Shown piece by piece: positions 27,669 to 36,521 of a stretch of DNA of 64,000 bases. Below the pieces are notes generated by a model. It saw nothing but the letters and a program-made list of their open reading frames with translations, ran no database searches and was not told where the DNA came from. The position numbers and the translations under genes are program-made. The stretch is from Dyadobacter koreensis. GTDB taxonomy: Bacteria; Bacteroidota; Bacteroidia; Cytophagales; Spirosomataceae. The stretch spans positions 186,001 through 250,000 of the forward strand of contig NZ_FNXY01000011.1 of the NCBI RefSeq assembly GCF_900108855.1. The letters are read 5' to 3'. Position 1 is the first letter of the stretch. Each line of letters opens with the position of its first letter.

Positions 27669-28152
27669 TACTGCGGCGTAAGGTACTTGCAGAAAGCAGC
27701 CTGAAAGTGAGCTGCACGCTATGGCAGCACTTTAATGCCATCATAGAATACATGAATCGGATAGCATGCAAACAAAAGTAACCGTTTCAAAACTTTAAAC
27801 GATTATTTACCAACGATTCAACTTAATGCTTCATGGAAGAAGGACTTTTTGACCTGGTAAAATTTCGGAAGTTACTGTCGTTTTGAGTTCTACTGACAGT
27901 CAAGCAATTATTCTCATTGTGGTTCTTTAAGACCAGCTTGGTTCTGTCTCGTTTACTTGGGCGTCGACAGGAAGGCTATTGGTAGTTTTGAGCGTGAAAA
28001 GGTCCGTGCATTTATGCAGACCCTTTTTGTGATTTTCAATTCCCATTAAAACAGTAATGAATCAGATCATCCATGAAGATTTATATACTAATTGCCCGGA
28101 TTTTACTGCCGGGCCGATGCATCGACACTTTTGTATTCATACAACCAATTCA
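27669..28152. other. spacer of the duplicated module
   Basis: No intact gene. Around 27970-28050 the sequence CTATTGGTAG...CTTTTTGT is similar to that at 29578-29635 upstream of the intact copy of the next gene, so the duplication extends into this spacer. Confidence 0.45.
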
Positions 28153-28395
28153 ATGTCTAATTTATACAGCTGCATTTTTCACACAGAGGAAATAAGATAT
28201 TTATGGTTTTCTTTAATCGGAAAACAGATCCCCTCAATTTTAGAACCCTTTCCCGACATTACCGTCGATGAAATCGGAGAGTAGCATTTGCGTGTCCTGG
28301 CCAGCGGAGATGGAGAAATTTACAGCACGATTAGCAACTTTCAGCTCAGGCCTCGGGTATCCCCGGATCAGTGCATCTGGCATTATAAACCTTAA
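28153..28395 (+). pseudogene. small acidic protein copy 1, nonsense mutation
   Basis: Homologous over its full length to the intact 77-residue gene at 29730 (MSNLYSCIFHTEEIRYLW... versus MLNLYTCISHTEEIGLLW...). An in-frame TAG at 28282-28284, after VDEIGE, breaks it; the same frame continues HLRVLASGDGEIYSTIS to the stop at 28393-28395. It is a decayed duplicate. Function unknown. Confidence 0.7.
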
Positions 28396-28675
28396 GAACT
28401 AAAAAGAAAGGTATGGAAAGTTTTTACGATTGACGATACATGCGCAGCGCTTCCGGGCATGCTAGAGCCCACCATCGGAAAATTCCGTGCAACTTCTCTG
28501 AAACAGCCACTAAGATCGCTTCTTACATTCGTACAACTATTTGTCTTGAAATTAAACAAATATTTCCGCTCACAAGTATCCTCCTGAATTAGCTTAGAGT
28601 TCTCATAAGATCACGAAAATTTTAGCATTTCTAAATCCTGTCTTTTTCTTATAAAATAGTTAGTTTAACAGTTTA

Positions 28676-29086
28676 CTAGTCCGTTAACCGTATGGCAGAA
28701 AAGAGTTTATCCGTTAGCCTTCGTTCTTTAGTAATAATTTCCGCAGAACCCATAAGTCCATTTCTATAAGGAAGTTTTCTACCTCGCACCGTAATTAGAC
28801 CATTCGAGAAGGTGACATAACCCCCATACAGACTACCTTGTCTGGGATCATTGGAAATCTGAGTCAGTTGAGCTTTTACAACACTATACTCCCGGTATGG
28901 ATATCACTCAAGTTTTACGGTCACAGACTGGCTTTTATTTATTTTACCAAGATTTTTCTATGGAACTTTTATTAAACCCCGATAAATAACACTCATTGGC
29001 TCGACACTCATTATTTCACGGACGACTTTAAGATACTGATTTTGCTGCTGAGGTTTGGAAAAAGAAACGGTTCCGTTCACTGGTGT
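28676..29086 (-). pseudogene. HlyD-family secretion protein, truncated and broken
   Basis: Minus-strand reading gives TPVNGTVSFSKPQQQNQYLK, IYRGLIKVP-stop-KNLGKI, SQSVTVKLE-stop-YPYREY, LTQISNDPRQGS, LPYRNGLMGSAEIITKERRL and TDKLFSAIRLTD-stop at 28676. This matches the C-terminal half of HlyD-type membrane-fusion proteins of ABC/bacteriocin export systems (typical ending GSAEI-x-T-x-ERRL). There are two in-frame stops, and the N-terminal half is cut off by the MITE at 29087. Confidence 0.7.
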
Positions 29087-29195
29087 GAAGAATTCGGAGC
29101 CACTGATCACCCCAATTTGAAAATTGAGGGCAGGCCGTTTTGGTTGGAATTAACCAGTGGAAGTAAATGATATGGTGAACGCGTCCGAATTCTCC
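29087..29195. repeat. MITE-like element, copy B
   Basis: 109 bp, bounded by GAAGAATTCGGA (29087-29098) and TCCGAATTCTCC (29184-29195). Its left 60 bases match copy A (CCACTGATCACCCCAATTTG...), while the middle is deleted relative to it. It lies exactly at the junction between a HlyD pseudogene (minus strand) and a relic of the 27339 gene family (plus strand). Confidence 0.75.
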
Positions 29196-29196
29196 A

Positions 29197-29244
29197 GACC
29201 GGATTGCAAAAATTCAGCAAAAGGTCAAAAAACAATTCGAATGA
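29197..29244 (+). pseudogene. 3' relic of a second copy of the 27339 gene
   Basis: Encodes DRIAKIQQKVKKQFE-stop, matching the C-terminal ERITSLQKKVQKEFD-stop of the 27339 protein. Everything upstream is replaced by MITE copy B. Confidence 0.6.
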
Positions 29245-29729
29245 TGTTACTTAATTTATCAGTGGATAGTAATTTTTAACCGCTGCGCATATTTAGGGCA
29301 GTGCTTATTCTTAACTTAGGATATACTCAAACCAATAATAATTGGAGTATAAGCACGAAAAAATAGCCGTTTAAAATTTTCAAACGACCAGATAATGCCA
29401 AGCCGCATAAAACTAAGCCATTGAAAAATTGGTCTTTATACAGAGGATTGTATTAACGTTACTATTGTCATAGAATCTTTACAACCGTTAGTCAGACGGG
29501 TCCGATTTGGGCATATGCGGCCCTTGAAGCGGGCTTCTATGTGACCATTCATACTTATCCTCGTACAAAGGACTTCTATTGGTAGCATAGATGCTTAAAG
29601 GTTCACACGTTTGCGCGGATCTTTTTTGTCATTCTAAATCTTGCTAGCTACGGCAGCTAATTCTAACATTTTTTCGATTATCAGCGTTTGACCTTTTGTT
29701 ATAACCTTTAACATTTTAAAGATCATGAA
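29245..29729. other. spacer of the duplicated module, second copy
   Basis: No intact gene. The 29578-29635 part resembles 27970-28050 and marks the duplicated spacer. Confidence 0.4.
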
Positions 29730-29963
29730 ATGCTAAATTTATATACTTGCATCTCGCACACTGAGGAAATAGGCCTTTTATGGTATGCGCTGATTGGAAA
29801 ACAGATACCCGTTATTTTAGATCATTTTCCGGACATTAGGGTGGATGAAATCGGTGACGAGCATTTCCGTATACTAGCTGACGGTGATGGAGAGATTTAC
29901 GTAACGATTCGCGATTATGAAATCAGGCTGCGCGTGCCCCATGACCACTGGAGCTGGCATTAG
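29730..29963 (+). CDS. small acidic protein, intact copy
   Basis: 77 residues (MLNLYTCISHTEEIGLLWYAL...DEHFRILADGDGEIYVTIRDYEIRLRV...WSWH). No signal peptide, membrane segment or recognised domain. Charged and probably cytoplasmic. A nonsense-mutated copy lies at 28153. Conservation of two copies and their order (27339-type gene, then this gene) suggests they belonged to one small module. Function unknown. Confidence 0.55.
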   Translation: MLNLYTCISHTEEIGLLWYALIGKQIPVILDHFPDIRVDEIGDEHFRILADGDGEIYVTIRDYEIRLRVPHDHWSWH

Positions 29964-30629
29964 GAAGGTGAAATCGGAGCCAGGATTTGACCTGCTCGAT
30001 TAGCATAAACAGGATTATGACATGAAAATAGCAGAATGCTTAGAAGCACGTATTTTCCAAAAGTTCAGACCAGAGCTGCTTTTCGACTTGTTTTACATAG
30101 GTACTTTTAATAGGGCCACTGGAATTAATTCCCAATTAAAATATTTACGTAATGCTATTTCAGCCAGAATCTGGGACACGTTTTGACGAATATGGGTTGA
30201 ATCAAATGTATAAAAAGACGGCATCCAATCAAGCGAACGCAGGTAAGCTAAATTACAATTGATGGTGATGGTAGTGATATTGGCCACATTAATAACAGCC
30301 ATGAAGATTGTTGAAATGTTTTTCCCCAAATAACAACTCAAAAAGAATAGCGAAACTAGCGGCCCGGTTTCTAATGCTTTTGAAAGGGTGCCAAAAGTGT
30401 TCGGCATAATGACGGCATTTAATCATTTCAGTTTTTAGCCAGGTGTTGCCGTCAACCCTTCGGGTACTTATTCCGCTTCCTTGTTGGCTTTGGAGCGGGC
30501 CGCTTACCGTGGGCTTTCTTTTTTTCTTGTTTTTTTCTTTGGGGAAAAACAATGTTGTTTTTGATTAAGTCAGACAGGACAGAAAGAGAAATGAAAATAA
30601 TTTTTTCACCCATTTTAATCTTTAATACG
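29964..30629. other. region upstream of DUF932 gene, no confident gene
   Basis: Minus-strand frames at 30093-30407 (104 codons) and 30289-30552 (87 codons) exist but overlap each other and have no recognised family, so neither is called. The plus-strand stretch just before 30630 is a poly-pyrimidine leader (CTTTCTTTTTTTCTTG). Confidence 0.4.
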
Positions 30630-31697
30630 ATGTCTCACAACCTTCATTTCAACGAAAGTACAGGTAACCACAGTTTTTTTTCAGTAAAGGAAAAAGCCTG
30701 GCACGGGCTGGGTCAAATTGTTGAGGCTGCCCCAACAAGCGGGGAGGCGATCGGTCTGGCAGGACTGGACTACCAGGTCGTTAAAACACCAGTCAAAACT
30801 GCGCCATTTGACCTGCGTATAGAGCATATCGGTGTAGGTGTCACTGTGCAAGAAATGGTAGTGCCCAATCACTTTGCCACGGTCAGAACAGATTCTATGC
30901 AGCCGCTGGGTATTGTTGGTAAAGATTATCATATCGTTCAAAACAAGGAAGCTTTTTCTTTTTTTGACTCGGTCGCTCAGCAGCACCAGATTTCCTATGA
31001 AACAGCCGGAGCGCTGGGCCGCGGGGAGCGGATTTTTATAACCGCCAAACTTCCCGGTCACATCCGAGTAGGCAATGATGATCTGATCGAAAAATATATC
31101 TTTCTTACCAATTCTCACGACGGGTCAGGCAGTATCACTGCCGCTTTCACACCGGTACGTATCGTTTGTCAGAACACGCTAAATGCCGCCATGGGTAATC
31201 TAACTGGTGCTGTAAGAATCCGCCATACCGCCAACGCCAAAGAAAGACTTCTGCAGGCGCATAAAATTATGGGTCTGGCAGGTAAGATAGCCCAGCAGAA
31301 GGAAGAACTTTTTAATCACTGGGCTAAAACCCGTATCACTGACAAAGAACTAAAAAGGCTCATTGAAATGGCTATGGCTTCTAACAGCGAAACGCTGGGC
31401 AATGTGCTGGACGGAAAAACAGAGCTTTTATCTTCCCAGTATCTGAACACGGTAGACGATGTTTATGAGTACGCGCTCTCAGATCCTTCGCAAAACCTTA
31501 TTACCACGGCCGGAACTGTTTTTGGCGCTTACAACGCTGTTACCGGTTATTTTCAAAACAGAAGAAAATACGATGATGACGAGGCGAAAGTAAAATCTGT
31601 GCTTTTTGGAGGCACGGCCCAGCTTCGTGGACAGCGTGCTTTTGACCTTTGTGATGGTTTCTCTCTAAACGGAAACGGCATATTTCAGCTAAACTAA
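30630..31697 (+). CDS. DUF932 phage/plasmid-like protein
   Basis: Protein of the DUF932 family (phage/plasmid-like protein, TIGR03299 type), about 355 residues from the ATG at 30630. That start yields the family N-terminus MSHNLHFNESTGNHSFFSVKEKAWHGLGQIV; 26 upstream codons lack homology. Further family blocks are NHFATVRTDSMQPLGIVGKDYHIVQN, IFLTNSHDGSGSITAAFTPVRIVCQNTLNAA and the C-terminal Gly-rich FGGTAQLRGQRAFDL. Its biochemical role is not established; it is found mostly on phages, plasmids and conjugative elements. It heads a short plus-strand run (31740, 32209) and lies near a relic of a gene found in the ICE at 52862. Confidence 0.88.
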   Translation: MSHNLHFNESTGNHSFFSVKEKAWHGLGQIVEAAPTSGEAIGLAGLDYQVVKTPVKTAPFDLRIEHIGVGVTVQEMVVPNHFATVRTDSMQPLGIVGKDYHIVQNKEAFSFFDSVAQQHQISYETAGALGRGERIFITAKLPGHIRVGNDDLIEKYIFLTNSHDGSGSITAAFTPVRIVCQNTLNAAMGNLTGAVRIRHTANAKERLLQAHKIMGLAGKIAQQKEELFNHWAKTRITDKELKRLIEMAMASNSETLGNVLDGKTELLSSQYLNTVDDVYEYALSDPSQNLITTAGTVFGAYNAVTGYFQNRRKYDDDEAKVKSVLFGGTAQLRGQRAFDLCDGFSLNGNGIFQLN

Positions 31698-31739
31698 TCA
31701 TGTCAGGGGAGGGGGCGCTCTCCTCCCCAAAACCCTGAA

Positions 31740-32138
31740 ATGATGAACCGGTATACAGACCTATCCAATACGAGTAAAGCAAGTATACTTTGCCGGCTTT
31801 TTCCTTCTGAAATCCCGGCAGTGCTTGAGTTTATAGCGCAGCAGAACGAGGCGCTGCTGGCAGATCCAGCCCGTTTCAAAATGCAGCATGATACACGCCT
31901 GTTTAGTTTTGAACGCCTTGTGGACCTTTCCAAAGAGGTGAAAGCATGTTTGAAAAATGCGAGGCGCAAAGATGCAGCCGGCCTTTTTATCTCACTCTTT
32001 GATGGTTACAGGGCTTGTTATACCGGACAGCTTTTGATCCGGTATTTAGCTGAAATAAAACCGAAACATGAAATGTTTGCTCTCGCAGTCAGCATGCTCT
32101 TTATGATCCAGCAGCCATTCCGGCAGCAAAAACCTTAA
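31740..32138 (+). CDS. hypothetical protein of mobile-element cassette
   Basis: 132 residues, mainly helical (IPAVLEFIAQQNEALLADPARF, ERLVDLSKEVKACLKNARRKDAAGLFISLF). No signal peptide. It follows the DUF932 gene by 42 bases, so it is probably co-transcribed. Not recognised. Confidence 0.6.
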   Translation: MMNRYTDLSNTSKASILCRLFPSEIPAVLEFIAQQNEALLADPARFKMQHDTRLFSFERLVDLSKEVKACLKNARRKDAAGLFISLFDGYRACYTGQLLIRYLAEIKPKHEMFALAVSMLFMIQQPFRQQKP

Positions 32139-32208
32139 CGGGCTGCTAATAAATTAATCAAAGGCAATCTGGCAGCTGCCAGACAGTTGGGCATTAAACT
32201 TTTTTACC

Positions 32209-32430
32209 ATGATAATTTTAGGAAAGCCATCATACAGTGACCTGCTTTGTCTTCTCTTTGTTTTTCTTGGTTTTACGCTTCGTTTCTGGGTAGCCGAAAG
32301 GCGCTTTAAAAGAAAAAACGATGTTCGAAGCCAGCAGTTTAAAAGTTATATTCATGCCGTGGTGATTCTTTTTGCAGAGCTTATCTTAATGCTTATCAGC
32401 CTTGTCATGATCGTAGGCTCACTGCTTTAG
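32209..32430 (+). CDS. small membrane protein
   Basis: 73 residues with two hydrophobic helices (LLCLLFVFLGFTLRFWV and VVILFAELILMLISLVMIV) separated by a basic stretch (ERRFKRKNDVRSQQFKSY). Third gene of the DUF932 cassette, 70 bases after the previous one. Function unknown. Confidence 0.55.
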   Translation: MIILGKPSYSDLLCLLFVFLGFTLRFWVAERRFKRKNDVRSQQFKSYIHAVVILFAELILMLISLVMIVGSLL

Positions 32431-32446
32431 GTTTTGTGCATCTGAT

Positions 32447-32865
32447 TTATATCTGTCTTCGTGCCGGTTGAAGCGGGCCCAGACTATGCAGGAAGTTTCC
32501 TCTGTGATGCTTTAGATTATCATAAACATCTACTTTCAGCAGTCTTCCGCTCGCCGGACTGCTGAGACAATAAAATTGTTGCGGTGAAAGTAGCCAAAAC
32601 CGTAAAACTGCTGAAAATTGACGCGGCCCTGACCGTGGCCAGGCTGCCTTGGGTAGGATCTGCTGACGGTTTGAAAGCGCATATTTTCAAAGACGCAGCG
32701 GCGTCCACAGGTTTCCAGAAGCTGCCAGCGATATTTGTTTTCATGCCGAGGCATGAGCGCTGAAATCTCTTGCCAGTTAGGAAGGTAAAGATCTAGTCTT
32801 CGCCCTTGTCTGTTGGGCCAGAGGCACTTAACGAAATCGTAAAGTTCTTCGTGTCTGTAACACAT
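32447..32865 (-). pseudogene. truncated, frameshifted copy of the 52862 gene
   Basis: Minus-strand translation (MCYRHEELYDFVKCLWPNRQG, LDLYLPNWQEISALMP, PRQPGHGQGRVNFQQFYGFGY, then, after a frameshift, LLKVDVYDNLKHHRGNFLHSL) aligns with residues about 72-205 of the intact ICE protein at 52862. The first ~70 residues are missing. It shows that a second, partly lost element of the same family once occupied this region. Confidence 0.75.
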
Positions 32866-33125
32866 CAGAATTCAGCTGCTGATTGAAAAGGCGATTAAAC
32901 AAAATATAGCTACGTCGCAAAAGCCTTGGGGAAATCTATGTCTTTTATGTGGATCAAAGCAGTATCACGGGTATAAATAATATTCAGGTGATCGCACACA
33001 TCGTATAAAAAACTGTAGTATTTCCCAAATCCACGACATTTTAAAAACGAGGGCAATTGCAGCTCTTTGACAAGCACCAGATAGAGCTTTTAACCTCGCT
33101 TTTTAACCGTACAGCGGGTAGATTT

Positions 33126-34079
33126 TTATCTTCTATTTTTATCAGTCCACTTCTTTGGTTTTAATCCAAAGTGCTTTTCAAATAACCTTCCAAAATAACT
33201 CAAATTGCTAAATCCTAATTGATAGCCGACTTCTGAAACGGAAAGGTCTTCTTGCTTTAATAATCTTGCCGCCTTTTGCATACGCAGATGATTATAATAT
33301 TCGTAAATCCCTTTGCCAAAAACTTGTGTAAATATTCTTCTTAGTTTTAACTCATTCATACCACCTAGTTTTACCAGTTCATCTTTTGTGAGTGGTTTTT
33401 CCAGATTTGATTCTATCGTATTTCGAACCAAATAAACTGCATCAATTTCAGCATTGCTAAGATGCTGGTGTTCTGTTTTTTCTCTTTTTAATAAATTGCT
33501 GAAAAGCAGATAAATAAGTTCAAGTGCCTTTAACCGATAAAAGGCTTCCGATAAAATGTTTTCTGTTGAAAGATTAGCCAATTGAGCAACCAAATCAGTC
33601 ATTTCAGGAGACATAAATTCTTCTATCCAAAAGGTTTTTTCTACAACAAAAAGATAAGACAATTTATCTGCATCATTCCCTACAAAACGTTTCAGGTATT
33701 CCAGTTCGACTAGAATGGTGATTTGCTGTATGTGAACATCTCTGGGAAATAGCACTTCGCTTTCTAAATGCGAAGGCATAATGCGAACATGTGGCTGATT
33801 GTTCAAGGCTCTTTTACCAATTGCTTTACCCGTTTCTTCCGTAAGAAAAATATTTTGAAACGAAATGAACAGTCCCTTTTCTATCACCCCGATTGGTTTT
33901 CTTTTATAAGCAAAAGTCTGAGTGCTAATTAAGGAGCGGACCATTAGTAACATCTCGGGCATCAAGTCCACAATGTTCAATCGGTTGAAATGCAAAAGTT
34001 TTACTTCTTCTTCAATAGAAGTTAGGGAGATGCCGAGTTTTTCAGCAAGTTGTCTCATTTTACGCTTTTCATCAAGCAT
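33126..34079 (-). CDS. AraC-family transcriptional regulator
   Basis: 317 residues. The C-terminal AraC/XylS double HTH (about 215-317) reads LTKDELVKLGGMNELKLRRIFTQVFGKGIYEYYNHLRMQKAARLLK, then VSEVGYQLGFSNLSYFGRLFEKHFGLKPKKW, with all landmark residues. The N-terminal ~200 residues form a sensor region without a named domain. Divergent from the FAD monooxygenase at 34164, with an 84-base gap holding both promoters, so it very likely controls that gene. Base composition is more AT-rich than the ICE or RND genes, as for its neighbours, suggesting joint acquisition. Confidence 0.9.
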   Translation of the reverse strand: MLDEKRKMRQLAEKLGISLTSIEEEVKLLHFNRLNIVDLMPEMLLMVRSLISTQTFAYKRKPIGVIEKGLFISFQNIFLTEETGKAIGKRALNNQPHVRIMPSHLESEVLFPRDVHIQQITILVELEYLKRFVGNDADKLSYLFVVEKTFWIEEFMSPEMTDLVAQLANLSTENILSEAFYRLKALELIYLLFSNLLKREKTEHQHLSNAEIDAVYLVRNTIESNLEKPLTKDELVKLGGMNELKLRRIFTQVFGKGIYEYYNHLRMQKAARLLKQEDLSVSEVGYQLGFSNLSYFGRLFEKHFGLKPKKWTDKNRR

Positions 34080-34163
34080 AATTTATCGGACTATTATTGA
34101 TTTAATATGGGCTATTTTATCTCTAAATGTAAAATGATATTTGCAGTATAAAAACTAAAACCA

Positions 34164-35336
34164 ATGAAAAAAAATATTGTGATTTCAGGAGGAGGCATCG
34201 CCGGATTAACTGCTGCAAAGCTATTAAGCAAACAAGGTCATAACGTTACTATTTTGGAACGAGCTGCATCATTCAGTAAATCTGGATTTCTTATTTCGCT
34301 CAAGAGCTTTGGGGTTCGTATTATGGACGAATTAGGATTAGCAGAAAAATTGCAACAAGCATCATCGCCATCAGAATTTGTAAATTTCAGGGAATCAAAC
34401 GGTACAATTATACAAGGTCTCAGCTACAAGAAAATGAACGAGAACATTGAACGTTCCGTATTGATAACACGAGGCGGATTGCATCAAGTTTTATACAACG
34501 ACCTAAAGGATGAAGTGGATATTCTTTTTTCATCTTCTGTTGAAGAAATAACGCATGATGAAAACAAAGTCAAAATCTTACTCAACAACGGAACCGTGTT
34601 GGAAGCCGACCTGCTTATCGTTTCAGAAGGATTACGCTCTACAACAAGACAGAATTATTTTCCGGAAAGTACGCTTGAGGATTTTAATGTGCTTTATGTA
34701 GGCGGACGATTGAAAGGGCATCATTCTTATCAGGTCGGCAAATTCAATATTTATATTGATATGAATAAGATGCTGTCTATTTATCCCATTGCTTCCGATG
34801 AAATAGCCATTCAGTGCTATATACATGACACAGGAGATTTAGCATCCATTCAAAACAAAGCCAATGAAATACTCAAAACATCCTTTAACGGGTATAATGA
34901 AGATGTACAGCATTTGTTAGATCGTTTCGTGGATAATGGCCTTATGTTTATTGATAAAATGGGCATGATAAATTCATCCACTTTAGTAAACCGCAAGATG
35001 GTTTTATTGGGAGATGCGGGCTATTGTCCTACAGCACTATCGGGAATGGGTGCATCGTTATCCATTTACGGAGCAAAAGCCTTGGCTCATTTTATCCACG
35101 AAAATCCAAATGATTTAAAAACGGCTTTTGCCCACTATGATACCATCATGCAACCTATGATAAAGAAATTTCAGGGAAATGCAAAAAATAATTCGGCATC
35201 ATTTATCCCTGATAGTGAAGAAAAATTAAACCGGTTTGTCCATTCATTCAGAGCTGCATCTGATGCCGATGTACAAAAAGTAATGATCGATCCAATTGTA
35301 TTGACCCAAGACCAGTTGAATTTTAAAATCAGTTAA
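34164..35336 (+). CDS. FAD-dependent monooxygenase (PHBH/TetX-like superfamily)
   Basis: 390-residue flavoprotein. The Rossmann FAD motif is VISGGGIAGLTAAKLLSKQGHNVTILERA (residues about 5-33). LLIVSEGLRSTTR (about 150-163) is the DG-like motif region, with EG in place of DG. The second FAD motif is MVLLGDAGYCPTALSGMGASLSIYGAKALA (about 279-308, GD followed by A/GMGAS). These fit class A aromatic hydroxylases, including TetX-type drug-inactivating enzymes. The substrate is unknown, and overall similarity is not enough to call tetX. It is divergent from an AraC regulator and followed after three bases by a membrane-protein gene. Confidence 0.87.
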   Translation: MKKNIVISGGGIAGLTAAKLLSKQGHNVTILERAASFSKSGFLISLKSFGVRIMDELGLAEKLQQASSPSEFVNFRESNGTIIQGLSYKKMNENIERSVLITRGGLHQVLYNDLKDEVDILFSSSVEEITHDENKVKILLNNGTVLEADLLIVSEGLRSTTRQNYFPESTLEDFNVLYVGGRLKGHHSYQVGKFNIYIDMNKMLSIYPIASDEIAIQCYIHDTGDLASIQNKANEILKTSFNGYNEDVQHLLDRFVDNGLMFIDKMGMINSSTLVNRKMVLLGDAGYCPTALSGMGASLSIYGAKALAHFIHENPNDLKTAFAHYDTIMQPMIKKFQGNAKNNSASFIPDSEEKLNRFVHSFRAASDADVQKVMIDPIVLTQDQLNFKIS

Positions 35337-35339
35337 ATA

Positions 35340-35726
35340 ATGAATTACAGAAAGATACTTTCCGTCATAGTGGGATTCGGAACGATAGGAATATTGAGTT
35401 CTCTTTTTGCCAGGATCCAAGGGTGGTTGTTTGCGTCATCTTTGGAAATATTTATCAATCAGCAATTAGCTGCCACCAATATTTCTCAATTTGTCATCAA
35501 ACTTTTTTGTGTCTGGGTTAGCTGTTTTTTGGGTGGGATAGCTACCACAAGGATTGGGGGAAAGGCAAGAGAAAATCTGATAGTTGGCGGCTTAATAATG
35601 CTGGTTGTGGGTTGGCTATGGTTGTCGGCTGGGAATCCTGTATGGTTTTGGCTATTATTGGTTTTAGGTATTTTACCTTGCGTATTTTTAGGATATAAAG
35701 TAAATTATGACATGTCTAAAACATAA
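35340..35726 (+). CDS. small four-helix membrane protein
   Basis: 128 residues with about four hydrophobic segments (VIVGFGTIGILSSLFA, FVIKLFCVWVSCFLGGIA, LIVGGLIMLVVGWLWLSAG, WFWLLLVLGILPCVFLGY). The ATG is only three bases past the stop of the monooxygenase gene, so they form an operon. Not recognised as a named family. It may modify export or membrane effects of the monooxygenase product. Confidence 0.7.
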   Translation: MNYRKILSVIVGFGTIGILSSLFARIQGWLFASSLEIFINQQLAATNISQFVIKLFCVWVSCFLGGIATTRIGGKARENLIVGGLIMLVVGWLWLSAGNPVWFWLLLVLGILPCVFLGYKVNYDMSKT

Positions 35727-35750
35727 AAATTATTTTAACTAATTATTAAA

Positions 35751-35918
35751 TGGAGAATAAAGCGCATCGTTTGTTTCTAATGCAGCAGCATTAGAAATTA
35801 TAACTATACCCGCTGTGCGTTTAGATTTTGGCTATCTAAATGGGAGATATAAGTTTGTACATGTAGCTGAAATTCAGCATTTTAAGTTTGATACAACAGG
35901 TAGAATCGACAGCACAAT
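35751..35918 (+). pseudogene. gene fragment disrupted before IS982 remnant
   Basis: After a frameshift near the start (MENKAHR, then FVSNAAALEIITIPAVRLDFG, YLNGRYKFVHVAEIQHFKFD, TTGRIDSTIW), the frame runs up to the IS982 transposase start. The strand-rich pattern could be the C-terminus of an NTF2/SnoaL-like protein, but the match is too short to be sure. Confidence 0.4.
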
Positions 35919-36191
35919 TTGGAAACGAATCTCTACAAAATTTCGGCAATCGCCAGAGATTTGCTGGCAAAAAGGTTAAATAAATTTGAGAATCTAGTTT
36001 ACTACCGGCAAAAGCCGAAGATGTCGGACTTGGTCATCATGGCGTTGAGTATTTCAGCAGAGGCATTAGGTATAGACTCGGAGAATTACTTTTATAGCAA
36101 ATTAAAATCGGACTATACTGCGCTGTTTTCCCGGCTGCCGCATCGCACAAATCGCCGGAATTCTAAGATAAAAACAAATTTTGAGATATAA
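35919..36191 (+). pseudogene. IS982-family transposase, N-terminal fragment
   Basis: 90 codons from a TTG start. The segment METNLYKISAIARDLLAKRL, followed by KPKMSDLVIMALSISAEALGIDSENYFYSKL and FSRLPHRTNRRN, is the typical N-terminus of IS982-family transposases. The normal protein is about 290 residues; here it stops after 90, with the DDE catalytic part missing. No element ends were identified. Confidence 0.7.
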
Positions 36192-36337
36192 TTTTTTAAG
36201 AAACCTAATTTCTGGCTTCGTAAGAACTTCACATTTTTTATCACAACCCCTCCATGATTATTGGGAGGGGATTTGAATAAAAAATGTTCAAGGAATATAA
36301 TTAATTCGGATTTATATTTCATGCTGCTCGGCTATAC

Positions 36338-36507
36338 CGAGAATTCAAAGCCGCAGATCAGCCTAATTCGGAAATTAAGGGCAGGTTGTTTCGGTTGGAT
36401 TAACAGCTTAAGCCATTGGTTGATAGTTAGGTTAGCAGATTGTCAGCAATAGTCTGCCGATGGTCAATCCGCTACGGAACCATATGGTCAACGCGTCCGG
36501 ATTCTTC
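36338..36507. repeat. MITE-like element, copy C
   Basis: 170 bp, bounded by CGAGAATTCAAA (36338-36349) and TCCGGATTCTTC (36496-36507), imperfect versions of the family ends. Internal landmarks agree with copy A: GGGCAGG-x-TGTTT, GTCAGCAATAGTCTGCC, ATGGTCAATC-x-GC, ATATGGTCAACGCGTCCG. It is older (more mutated) than copies A and B. Confidence 0.72.
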
Positions 36508-36521
36508 GGTGAATATACATT

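Noticed and set aside
30093..30552. Two overlapping minus-strand frames upstream of the DUF932 gene
   Set aside because: They overlap each other in different frames and neither shows a recognisable domain or signal; kept only as a note.
34164..35336. Calling the monooxygenase tetX
   Set aside because: It shares the superfamily motifs only; the TetX-typical N- and C-terminal sequences are not present.
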